Assembly (NCBI GenBank): GCA_030268105.1
Contig: BSDZ01000086.1
Location: 1,488,001-1,552,000, forward strand
Direction: 5' to 3'
Source: Volvox africanus
Lineage: Eukaryota; Chlorophyta; Chlorophyceae; Chlamydomonadales; Volvocaceae
Length of the DNA stretch: 64,000 nucleotides
Under the pieces are notes generated by a model. The model ran no database searches. It worked only from the letters and a program-made list of their open reading frames with translations, and was not told where the DNA came from. The position numbers and the translations under genes were made by a program. Shown here piece after piece: positions 1 to 11,912 of this stretch (position 1 is the stretch's first letter; each line of letters opens with the position of its first letter).

Positions 1-1277
1 GTCAAATAATGACCGCCTGCTGCTGCGAGGTCACTACGGCAGTAGTGCACAAGTAACTCCTCGCGGCGATCCATACATCATACGGTCATCTTGGTCCAAA
101 CATCGGTAAAGTTTCTACTCACAACCACTGAAATGCCTTGAACTTTATCTAACAGCTTCACCGTCCAGGCACGGCGAAGCCGCGACCCCTCATGCTGTTG
201 GCATGAATTAATACGGCTTTACGTGCGGGTAAAGCACCCTTCGCAGATGCTGGCGACCGAAGGCCAAGACATCTAGGCTACCAAGCCATGCCATCCGCCA
301 CCCGAGCGCCGTGCTTGGCAGGGCGCAGCGACAGTAGGGACAGTACAGCGGGTCCGTGTACATACGCTGACGGCGCCTCCACGCGTCTCACAACCGAGCA
401 AACAAGCAAGCCCCACGAGCACAGCAGGATCCGGAATCGTTCGTTTCTGCCGACCACATTGCACCTTTCCGCGCCTGCAGGCTTTCGGCCTGAACACCTG
501 ATTGTGCCTCTACGCGTCTTGGACCTACGCTCGCCTTCGCGAGGAACTGTGCGCGCCTTCACCTTCTCAGCCATTTTCTCACTCAGTGATCTATCAACCC
601 AAACATTGAATCTGCACGCCAGCTGGGGCGCCTCACAGCTAAACGCTGCCGCGAGGGCCCACCTACCACACCGCATATTTCAGCGGCGCTCACCAACATG
701 CGGCCCGGGGAGAGAGAGAGGGAGAGAGAGAGGGAGGGAGAGAGCCACGCCAGGACTTGCGTGCCATCGCCATATGCAAAAGAATGCGCGCACCCTGCTT
801 CCATGCTAACAACCGTTGGTGCAGCCGTTCTATCTGCTTTTGCGCTGATATCCCTGCCCTCTTCCAGATACCACCTCTGCCCATCTGGCTCATGAAAGCA
901 ATACCGTTCCGTTGGATACAGACCGCCGTCCTGTCTCGCTGAGAGAAGGGAGCCATCCCATCCCAATGAAGCGTATCAGAGCGAGCGGCCCTTGTTTCGC
1001 CAGACCGAGAAGCCCAATGCTTCCATGGGCGTTTTCTGGTGCGCACCGATTGGACGCCGATGGCGGGCATCATGGGATACCGGAAGCTTACCCTAGCCTC
1101 ACTGAGAGCATTGTCCCACCTCCAGGAAAATCAACAGAAGGAAACCCTAACCCCTGGAACAGCAGATCCGCAGACCGTCTGTTTAAAACCAGGATGCTCA
1201 AAAGGTTGCAACGCAACGAGCGCATGGTACACCACCGCCCATAAATTACCACCCAGTCAGGAACCTTCACGGTTGCC
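1..1277. other. 3' flank of kinase gene, no gene seen
   Basis: This is the downstream flank of the minus-strand kinase, whose stop codon is at 1278-1280. Frames of up to 173 codons are open on both strands, but none shows a family motif, splice structure or consistent codon bias. A GA-rich microsatellite at 707-744 is the only clear structure. Confidence 0.5.
707..744. repeat. GA-rich microsatellite
   Basis: About 38 bp of (GA)n interrupted by GG. It is purine-rich on the plus strand, and no coding frame is supported across it. Confidence 0.85.
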
Positions 1278-4200
1278 TCAAGCCAGGGGCTCCAGCTTGG
1301 TGGTGGCTGGCACGCTCCCCGTGGACGCCTGGCGCGCTACAGCCTCCTCGTGATGACCGAAACGACTGGGTCGGCTGATGCCGGTGGCGGAAGCTGTACG
1401 GGCGCGTCCAAGATATTCGTTAGGGACCACGGGTGGCGAGTCGGGGCTGCCGCCGATCATGCCTGGCAGTGGGAAGGGAAGCAAGGCGTTGGATATAGCA
1501 GAAAATCAGACAAACCGGGAGGGGAAGATGGAGGGCACGCGTCAGAAAGGAAGCGTAATTGGGTGCGATGAGGAGTTAGGGACGATAAGGGACAAGGCGG
1601 CAAATAAGGGAAAGGTCGATAGGTCGCGATAGTGGGCGCATAGAAACGCGTTCTGCCAAGCTACACCTAACTACCTTGCACTTACCTATCGCCCCCGACG
1701 AGCCCGGGCTAGCCGGAGTGTTAATCAGCATGGGGCTCGCACCCCCGTTCACCCCAGCGATATTGAGCGGTGGAAGTGATCCTGACGACATGCCCCCCGT
1801 TGGCAAATACACCCCCGCGTTACTGGCCATTGCAACACGGTTAGCTGGAGCGGGAGGAAAGCCACCGGTGGGCTGCGCAATCGGCTGCGATTGCACAGCC
1901 ACGACGGGATGCTGCGCGAAGCTGATATTTTTTAGGGGGGATAACGGCCCTGACGTCGCTCCCTTGACATACGGCGATATAAGCGTAGGCGAGGACGCAG
2001 CCGAGTGCGATACACTGAGCTCGGGCTGCGTCGGCGTAACAGGGCAGCGGGTCAGGGAGCTGACGAATGGGAGCGGCAATGGCACGGTAAGGAGACTTAA
2101 GCATTTGCTAGTACCGCGTGACAGGGGAATTTTCCATGATATCCCCCCGGGTGATTAGTGTTCACAGTACAAGTAAAAGCTGCCGGCGGTCAGGGCACTT
2201 TCCCCCTGCACCGCAGGAAGGCACACGAACTCGAAAGCGCTGACTTCCCAGACTGATTAATAACCCAGTGAGGAAATCACCTCTCACCTCCCGGGCCTTA
2301 TGCAAAGACGGCACTTTCATGAGTGGTCGGGGGCCACCGGGCCCTATGCCGGCCGCCGCACCCAGATGCCGCGGGCTGGCGCCGGAAGGACCACCACCCA
2401 TGCTCGGGGTACCACCGCTGCCGCCCGGGACTGGGGAACCGTACCCATTAGCGCTCGGAGGGCCGTTGCCGTATTCGCTGCTCTTTTTAGCACTTTGCTG
2501 CGTGCGATTTAAAGCAGCGAATGTCTTGAGCTTGTCCGCCTGATCCATGCGGAGGTTTGACGGTACCCGGGGGGGAGGAAAGAGAATTTTTGTTTAGCTC
2601 TGTGTATGTGTGGGTATCTGATAACGAAGGCCTGCACAACAACAAGGCAGCTGTGCGCCGTGCACGGATATACGGCAACATAGAACCTGGATCCGAGCAT
2701 AGCATCGCCCGGCGCCCACTCCATCGATGGGGCCAGAGATCTGACCCAGCAGACAAGAGACATGGCGATCGTTTGTGGTCAATACTGCACCCATGACGAT
2801 TGGGACGTGCTACAGGCACCTCCACCTGAACTGGTCTCAGTGGCAATATGGCCGCAGACCAAGTCTATCGCTTTCCCTCCGTTCCCTGTCCCTCACGCAC
2901 GCTCGAATGCGCGATCAGCAACGCCCCTGCAATCATCTGTACGTTATCCATAATAAAAGGCAGGCGTAAAATGTTGCCATTTGCCGCCACCACACCAGCG
3001 CACCTGCGATGGGCCGTGACTGGCGACGCTGCCGGCGCCTACCCCAAGAGGCGAGTTGACGTAGAGGTGCCCGCCGCCACTGTTGTATTCGCGCCCTGCA
3101 GCAGAGCCGCGTGCAATGCAGGGCACGGCAGTCGCAAAAAGTCGCAAACACCGAGGCGTCAACACATTGGTTATCCAGGCGGTGGGCAGCTTTCCAGCGG
3201 GCTTTAACCGCCAAGCTGCGAGCCATCAGCGCACGGGAATCCATTTCAAGCAGTTATATATAGAAGCCCTTTATTGAACCACTTGCCCTGATATAAGCAC
3301 CGAGCCACTCCAGTAGGTAAGAGCGGTGATAACACCCGCGCTCGAGTACATAACTCAGCCAGGAAACCAGGCCCTTGCTTGCGAGCTTAAATCTAGCAGT
3401 TCGGAACGCGAAGACCCTCGAACTTACATCGACATGCTGCGCTGTCCAACGCACCTGGAGTAGACGTATAGACGCCTTTGGGAAGTGCGGTGGAGCCGCC
3501 CTTAGCCGTCCCGTCCGTGCTCACGCCCTGGAGTCACGACGGCGACAGGACCCAGGACAATGCCATGGGAAAATGAAATTGTGTGAAGCTTGCGTGGAGG
3601 CTATCCCGTCACATCAGTCTGCTCAAGGCTTCGCAGCTCTACGTCATTGATAGAGAGATGCGACACAACCCAATTGCAGTATGAATATTCCACCCGCATG
3701 AATGCCCCATGTCACGGGCAGCGTGATTGGACACCAGGCCAAATGGGTAAGATCTAACCGCGATCGGAGTGACTACTTCAGTGCCTGGTAGTTCGATTTC
3801 CTGCCAATTTCCCCTCGTTCCCAAACCAATCAAAAATACCTGCGCCAGTCGGCTCTGCTGCCCTGGCCCCTTGGCACCAGCCATCTGCACAGGCGGCACC
3901 GCGCCCACGCTCCGCTTTTGCTTAATGCAAGACTGCAGAAGTAGACGAGCTGAATCAGGCCCCTGGGGACATAGCTGAGCCTGTATGAAGGTGGAACGCC
4001 AAGGGCACAGCATGGCGAATGGGGGTGATCCGTTGAGTCAATTGCTTCAACGGCCAGCCGTTAGGAAGCGGGTCGATGCAGAGTGCTGTGCACGCATGCA
4101 GGGATCCTGCACGGTCGTACAACCAAAAAGATATGGATCCAATCTCTTTTGGACAAAGTCTCCGCCATCACGTATGTCCCCGTCAACCACTCTATTGAGA

Positions 4201-7200
4201 CGGCCACCCCACCTGCAGGTTCTCCAGCTCGTTGTACAGCTGCTGCAAAGAAGGTCGGACCTCTGGCAATTCCGCCCAGCAACGCTCCGCAAGGTATTTA
4301 AACCTTAAGCACGCAAAATTGGAACCACAGCATAAGGGTAGGCACACAACCGCAGCGTGCTAAGGATAAGCGACCGGTACGTGGGGAGGTTACAGCGTAT
4401 GGAAGCTGCGCAATTGCCACTAGTCACGATAAGCGCAGCAGGCCGCCATACCACGTCGTGCCATGGCAGAGCCACCTCAACGTTCTAACCAAACGTGTAT
4501 CGGTCCTCGTTTCCCGTCGGCCGGCCGTTTCCCGTCACCGAATTCGCAGACTAAGCAACCCTGACCTTTTTTCGTAGCCACATTGCAAAGCCCTCTATAG
4601 CCTATCCGTTCCCGAGTGCGTACGTCTCAGTGTGGGCCCCCGCTCACCTGTGTGGTGTATCCGGGGGAAACTGCGGCCGTGCCTTCCGCGTGACCACTGC
4701 AAGAATGACCTCGCTGTCGCTAAGCTGCTTGAACACCCGGTCCCCACTGTAAGCCTCCCATAGCAGCACGCCCATTGCGTACACGTCTGCAGGAGAAAGG
4801 GCGAAAAATAGAGTACCGACCCAGTCGTTGGTGCATATGCCATTGGAGGGCAAGTATCTTGGGACACACCGTGCCCAAACAGCTGGTTGAAGAAAGTGAA
4901 TAGCTTTAGGGGATGAGCTCCGTGTAAGCGAGGCAACCATGGGGAAGGGGAAGGAGCTCTGAGAGCACATACATTATGACGCCGGATAATGGTGCACGGG
5001 GCATGGCTTCAAGACGAAGGATTCAGTAGGCGCGATGCATGGTAGGGGTTAAGAATCTGATCTAAGAAGAATCAAAGATCCGGGCAAAGAACCCTCACCT
5101 GCAGACGGGCTCAAGATCCCTTTTGACAGCAGCTCCGGAGGCATGTGGGTCACCTGTCATGTCGGACAAGCAAGCTAGCAAGGTCAGAACAGAGGTTCAT
5201 ATCTGACGTACTCCCCTGCAATCCGCCGCATCGTTATCCTAGTCTTGGTCCAGCACTCCAACAGCAAAGCGACACGCATTCCCCAACAGTTTAACCGAAG
5301 GGTTGAACGAAACGTGGTGACCAAAACCGATGCGCGCATTGGATGGCTAAAACCCAGGAGTTTGGCCCCTGTTAATTATCCCCACGGCGAGGAGGCAGCG
5401 TGACAATCCGTGTTGAACCACGCACCGAGGGGCCGCAAGCACATGTGGGTTCACTATACGGTATATTAGGAGACCGCCAACTCACCGTGCCAAAGGTCTG
5501 CGTCTTGATCTCCTTGCGGTTCCCCGCAAGCACACGGCTGAGGCCGAAGTCTGATACCTTGGCCACAAAGCCGCGGCGGTCCATGTCGCTGCTACTCAAC
5601 AAAACGTTCGCCGCCTGTGAGAGGATTGTATGGAAGCACTGGAGAATGGATACCGCAGCCGAGCGGAAATAATGCTCTTTTCCTTCACAAAATCGAGCGT
5701 GAAGAAAAGCAGGAAAACGTTCTCCAATTTTGACTGGCAATGCGTAGAATTTGGGATCGCGGCACAGGGCCAAGGCACAAGGCAATGTATAGAGACGAAA
5801 GGCATGCGAGTATCGAATCGGGCTTTTGTCCTTTTTTCCAATGGAAGATGACATGCCTGCATAATATGTACGTTCCATACACCCAGACCAGATCCCACCC
5901 TGAATTAAGGTACCACAGAGCGTCGTTGTCCCTATAAGCCCCGATGACATGCTGATACGCATCACACAAAGTTGCCACTTCAGACACGTTACGGGCTCAG
6001 TTGGTACCCATCCTCACCTTCAAGTCCCCGTGGAGGATACGGTTTTCGTGAAGGAAGATGAGCGCCTTGGTGACCTCCTTGAGGGTCTGAAGGCAGGCCC
6101 ATGCATCCCATCGGACATACCCAGCTGTCTCCACGAACTGGCATGGAGAGGGACCACACACAATCCATCAGGTTCACACAATTAAGTACTTGATCGGGTC
6201 AGGCCACGTCAGCAAACAGAATAGCTGGGGGCATGGCGGCACCACGTGTACAGCTGTACCGCGCGCTTTCCTTCCCCTGCACCGGCCAATAACACAGGCT
6301 CCGGAGGACCCCACGCTAGCTGCGTTACAGCCACACCCCCGCGTTGCTCTCATCCCGTGCCCTGCTGCTGACCCATTATCCCCCTGCCCGGCTCCGGCTA
6401 TTAATGCACGTTTCGTCCGCTGCGCCGCCCGCAACTCCTCCCCCGCTCTCGATGCTTTGAATAATATTTCCCCAACACCGCCAGGCATCATTTCCTCAGT
6501 TATCAGTCGCAGAGGCAGCGAGTGCCGTCTGCTGCTTCTCCCCTGCATCCTATGTGCCGTCTGCCGCATCCTATCCTGCTTCAGCAACACGTCAAACTCT
6601 CCCCGGCTGCTGACTGCGCGCCACTGTCAGGTATCGCACCCTAGCAGATCGCTATCTCAAAACAATATACTTTGCTTGAACCTCACTGTTTATCTTACGG
6701 TTAGACGCCAGGGACCTCTAGGCTGGCGTCTAGCCGGGGCCATTAGCCCAATCCATTCGGAACAGACCAAAAGTGATCAATAAAATTAATGAAATAGCGA
6801 TGATGGCTTAGTAAATGCTTTAAAATCGTCATCTGATGAACCAGAAGAGTGTTCCGTAGGTCTCAGGGAAAACGTGTCAGGGGTTCCAAACCCAATCACC
6901 CACCATTCCCCTTCTACGAACTTCGCATGCCAAAGACGTTCGCGTAAAACTCGGATAACGTTTCTGAGGTTCGTGGGGTTTGTTCCAGCAGACCATACTT
7001 CCTTCCTGGTTGGGTTCACACTTCAGTTCCGGCTTCGGAGCTGCCTACTCATCTGCTCTTCTCATCCCTGTCCCGCTGCGGCATGGATGTGTCTTTCTTC
7101 GTGACCATCTCCGGCACTGAGCAAGCCTGATAACACTCCTCCCCTCCGTCTTCCACCTTTCCTCGCCATTCGAAAGTATTGTTTGTTATGTGTCATTCCT

Positions 7201-10038
7201 AGGACCACAGCATGCAGAGGACAGCAGCTCACCTCGTGAAAGCGCATTGATGCAAGGGCGCGTGAGAAAGACCCGCGATCGCAGTATTCCTGCAAGTTTG
7301 GAAAGTTCATAAGAAGGCAGTGCCAGGTAAGAAGCATCGGGTCCCGGCACCACCCAGTCTATTGATCCCAGTCCATTGAACAAAGAGCAAAGCAGCATAG
7401 CATATTTGAGCAATCACGACACGATATTTGATATCGCAGCTGCACCGTATAAACTCCCACGCGGCGTCAATCACATCCAACTTCTAATTGCACACCCTCC
7501 AATCCGCAAAGAAGTGCGGATTTCTCACGGAGAACAGCCGCGAGGTCTCCCACCCAGAGTGCTCGTTGACGGACTTACCATGATGATGTGCCATTCGAAA
7601 GCGGGAGGATGCTGCCACGGGAAAAGGGGCAAACACGAGGGCACCCAGGGCGGGAAAGGTTCATTGACGTGTACAGCAGCAAGGCATTAGCAGTATACTG
7701 TTCGCGGAAGAAGCAGATGGTGGGCAGGGTGCCGGCAGCGATTGTCCAAAGTTCGTCTCCCATATGTACCTAAATCTCTTGAATCTCCGCCCTTCGGGAT
7801 AAGAACGGAGGAGTGGCACAGGTGCGACCAGTGGTACTGTTGTCAGCAAGGTTTGGCCTAATAGCTAAAGAGCTAACGCACAGACGTGGCGTAAAACGGT
7901 CCCAGCCCTCACACAGACCAAGGCTACAATTACGCGTGCTGGCATCTCCAACCGACAACATGCCCTCGCGGCCCGCCAACAGAACTCCCCTTTCCACCCA
8001 CTTCCATGGAAAAGATATCATTAGATTATCACTTGCAAACTTCCATCGCCTCGCTTAATGGCATCGACCATCCGTAAATGCGATTGCCCCACGAAACCAT
8101 GTTTGGCGCTGGCGCCCACATTCCAAACGCTGGCCACGACGCACCCACGCACGTCCCATTTCACTCAGATGACCCAGCGAGTCGAATGCGCAACGTCGGG
8201 ACAAGGTGCCACCACCCAGTGCTAAGCACGGCTCCTGCCCTGGTCACCCACCTTGCTTCAACCCCCCCCTTTGACGTCGCATCCTGATGTACAATACCTT
8301 CTTGACTGGCCAGCCGCAGACATCGTACATGGATATCGTAAATACTCACATAAAGTCATTCTCCCCATTGTCAGGAAACGGCGAACCATTCCCAGCCCAT
8401 GGCGGACGCCATATGAAATCCATGGCACCACGCACCTCGTCCCGCTCAGTAAATAGCTCCCGCTCAATTGCTGCAAGCTCCGGATCCATAGCATCTCCTT
8501 GGTGCGCAATGACCTGGGGAGTGCGGATGGTGGCGGGTTGAGCACCAAGAACGGCTTGCCAAGTACAACCGAGTCCGGAACGCGCCACTGAGTCCGCGTA
8601 TGCATATAACATGTTCCTAAGATATGCGTGGGATAGTCATGCTGGCACCTTCGGTTGCTCGGAATGCTCACGAACGTTTTTTGTGGGTTTCCGGATGTGC
8701 AGCGGCAAAGAATGATATCACAGGGCTTAAGCGCCTACCAGCGGTCTACCTGGCACTGCTGCACTCAGATTGCACGCTTGGGACAGAAACGACAAGCAGA
8801 TAGCCAAAGCGTGATTAATGCCGGAAAAACGCTGTAACCGTATAGCCTGGACAATCAAATTATGTTTGTTGGCTTGTTCGGGGCTGCATTGAAAGTCCCA
8901 CAGATGTCACCTTCCATTACCTTAAGTGTATGTACTATATTCGGATGGTTGACCGAAGCCATTAGGATAGCCTCCATTTGTGCCATTTTCTCCTTCCGCG
9001 CCTCCCACTCCTTGTCCTCGGGCTATTCGGGGAGGGGAACGACGCCAGGACTTGTAGTAAGCATATTACGTAATCCCTACGGGATGCGCTTTGCTGGCCA
9101 AAGAGCCCTATTTCCAAGCATGGTGGCTGCTTTTGCCACGTCAGCTACTCAAGGGCACATTGCTAACAACAAACATGTTACCCAACAATGCGAACCAGAA
9201 CGCGATCTGTTGTCAACTAATCGACGCAATTGCCTCGCGACCCAATCAGGCACCGTGCACCACCAGTGCAAGCTGCCTCAGCTACATGGGACCCATGTGT
9301 TTGCATGCACGAATGGACTTTAACCTGGTCGGCTGAACGAAGGAAATCCGTTACGTGCGCGCCGGCCAGCTCTTTGCCCCTGAATCGTAAACACGTAACT
9401 CGACAGCATCTTACCTGGTCTCCCTGGGTTTCGTTATTGTTTCCAGTAACAACCTTGACTGCAACCTTGCGGCCCTCCCACTCTCCCAGATAAACATTGC
9501 CGAAGCCGCCACGCCCAATAAGTTTATGAAGGGTGAAGCCCAGCGCGTTAGGGCCGTTCGCTAACTCTGGCTGTAGGATAACGCTACCCGCTTCGCTTTT
9601 CACACTGTAGTGACTCATAACTGATAACTGCCGACTGACAAGCGCATTTATGGTGCCCTGGTCGTCAACGATTGCATTGAGGTCGGCTGACACGTGCGCT
9701 CCCTTTCCTGCCGGCGTCCGCCGCGAAACGCCGCTAGTTGAACCGCCAGCAACACCCAAGGCGATGAAAGATCCACCGGGTGCTCCCGCACTGGCACTGT
9801 TCCGCGAGGAGTTTGGTATGGCATACTTGCCTCCAGCTGAGTTGCCCGATGGCGTTAACTGGCCTGTAGAGCCAAGCAGGATGCTCTGAGGAGCAGCCTC
9901 AAGCAAATATGCGGGTGGATGCTGGCCAGATGTTGAACCCGAGACCTGAGTGCCAGCTGCAAGCTGGGGCTTGCCTCCAGCCAGGTCAACGGTACCTTTT
10001 GGATCATACAAAGCCTCCTTAGAATTTAAGCAACCCAT
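1278..10038 (-). CDS. MGC-anchored TKL-type protein kinase, 16 exons
   Basis: Predicted protein of 820 aa. Exons, high to low: 9415-10038, 8921-9022, 8436-8513, 7579-7611, 7233-7289, 6018-6137, 5486-5614, 5099-5153, 4648-4786, 4213-4303, 3840-3932, 3455-3527, 3004-3095, 2288-2539, 1686-2025, 1278-1462; all join in phase at GT-AG sites. The N-terminus MGC predicts myristoylation (Gly2) and palmitoylation (Cys3), so membrane anchoring. About 165 Ser/Gly-rich residues follow, then the kinase domain (~170-476): glycine loop GRGGFGNV (175-182), VAVK Lys195, helix-C Glu225, catalytic HGDLK (334-338), DFG (360-362), PPE in place of APE (~386-388), and DVYAMGVLLWE. A Gly/Pro/Ser-rich tail ends in TTKLEPLA. 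The domain resembles the large TKL (RAF-like) families of volvocine algae (family knowledge). The usual HRD arginine is Gly, so it is not an RD kinase, but Lys, both Asp and Glu are present and activity is expected. Substrate is unknown. The last five exon joins are inferred from phase and composition and are less certain than the domain. Confidence 0.9.
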
Positions 10039-11912
10039 ACTATCTCTCCAGGATGAGAAATCCTACCAAAGACCAACGCGGAAAGTCCTATTTCCGTGCA
10101 CGTCAATACGCACGCCAGTACTGGTATAGCCACTGCAGGTCAGCAGAATCAGCGAAAGGCTGGCTTTCTGCTGTGCTGAGGGCCCGCAGTCCGGAATATA
10201 GCGCTACGCTACCGTCAAGTTTCCCACATTCTCTCGCTTTCAGCAGTCATACAATAAAAGAGTCCAAAACGTTTACCTAGACTCAGTTCGAAATAGCCAT
10301 GGATGCGTTTAGCTTCCCTCGTCTCGCTGCCCGTACCGCATAGTCCGAGACAATCCAAGTTTCCTATGCCTTTCGCCGATCATGCAAAAGAAATACCTAA
10401 GTTACAGGCGGAATTGTAAAGTTATTTGGTTATTTCTGCGCAAAGACCGTTGGGGTGTAAGCGTACAGTTACTTTTCACGCCGTACTCTGGAGTGACTCA
10501 GTTCTTGATTTTGTGGTTTGACAAGCATAGTACCATCCATCTAGAAGCAGATCGGAGTAGCTCCAACGTTGCTGATTCCGAGCACAGAAACCGTCTGGCT
10601 GCCTTGACGCCTTGGGTGCTTCACTGACGCCACAGTCGATCGAGCTTCGCCATTAAGTTGATGGAATCGACAAGCATAGGGCTTTAATCAATAAGGGAGA
10701 ACACGCCTTTCCTCTTTCGCTTCGTAAGGGAAGCTAGTTACACCCCATTCTTTTCCAACCACCACCTGGTCTGCTTCTTTCCCCAGCCTTCCTGGAATTT
10801 ATCTAATATTTATCCGGGATCACAACTTTGCTTACCTTTTGATCGGCCGTGGATCGGTCCGTGATACGCGCAAGGGCACGCTGGCGCCGAGCGAATTCAG
10901 CGCGGAGAAGTTCAAATGATTGGGTGGTAAGTTTTCTTTTCTGTGGTCCTTGTTAGTAACATCCTAGGGATGCCACGTGCCTACCCATGCTAGCTTGTAA
11001 TCAATAGCCACACGGGCCAAGCGTTTTACACTTTGACGTTCAACGAGGGCAAATTATCTTTAGTAACTGTAACTGTGCTGCAAAATATCTTTGTTGCGGC
11101 ACCGCGTATCGAAGCCAGGTTTATCCGTCCCTGACCTATCTGTTCTCGCCCTTTCCTTTCCTCGCAATTCGGCCATTCTCGCGGCTTTCAGGATCAACCT
11201 TAGTGGTAGGATGGGGTAGGGGAGCCATGTGGGCGCGTCTGTGCCGAGGGATTCTGTTCGGGCCCTCAGTGGCTCGAGTATTCAACGGGACTGAGGACGG
11301 GGTGGTTGCAAAGGAGTTCCCTCTCCTTCAGGACGTGCAAAACGTGCTGCGCGAGATTAACCTCTAGCGTGCTTCCTCTTAATTCGATTTCACTAGTACA
11401 TATGCTTCATTTTGTAAGCCGTACACACTCTTGTCCTCCATTACGTTCCGTCAGGGAGCTAGGGGGAGTTATTGTGAAGTGCGTCCAAGACTTGCTATGC
11501 GAGTTGCGTGCTCTGCCCACGTTGCATGCACGCACTTAGGGTTTGGGTTTGAATCCCTTGGCTTGAATCCTTGGGGTTGCAAAGTGCCTCACCTGCTTGA
11601 GTAGGACATGCATGGGGATCGGGGTGCGATCCCATATGGTAACACAGCCACGTACGTCAGCCATAATACCTGAACGACAGCCGTTCCAACTGGCCCGCGA
11701 TCCAACGCACATGGACATTCAAAGAGGATCCTCTCTTACGTGTCAATGCCACCCATAATCCATCTTTTCCCACGTACCCAGCGCTTCGTGATTGGGTTGG
11801 TTGTTTTTATACCTTTGAAAACGTGTCCTCAGCGAATTTCTAAACAATGAAGAACTAACCGGTTAATAAGATTGTCGTCGCATATTGCCGCACACCTGCT
11901 GCAATTTCGTAG
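10039..11912. other. Intergenic between kinase and cyclase genes
   Basis: This holds the kinase 5' flank and presumably the missing first exon of the guanylate cyclase, which by alignment should encode about 8-10 residues ending in phase 1; I could not find it. One convincing minus-strand exon-like block (10836-10940) is listed separately. A 46-codon plus ORF at 11228-11365 is unassigned. Confidence 0.4.
10836..11664 (-). CDS. Possible small unrecognised gene, partial model
   Basis: The best block is 10836-10940 (35 codons, phase 0 at both ends). It has an acceptor after a branch-like TTACTAAC and a strong GTAAGC donor. It encodes a charged helical segment starting KRKLTTQSFELLRAEFARRQ, with G/C-rich third positions. 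A possible first exon at 11593-11664 begins MADVRGCVTIWDR and ends at a GTGAGG donor, also phase 0, so the two join in frame to about 59 residues. The 3' end is unresolved: a downstream frame ending MAKLDRLWRQ at 10621 is in the wrong phase, and a trivial Lys-stop exon is also possible. No family is recognised. If real, it is transcribed away from the cyclase gene. Confidence 0.3.

Noticed and set aside
10621..10680. Frame ending MAKLDRLWRQ as last exon of the small minus gene
   Set aside because: The only acceptor gives phase 2 while the preceding exon ends in phase 0, so they cannot be joined directly.
11228..11365. 46-codon plus ORF beginning MWARLCRGILFG
   Set aside because: The opposite strand is equally open, there is no family match, and a pyrimidine tract plus CAG inside it suggests an acceptor rather than continuous coding.
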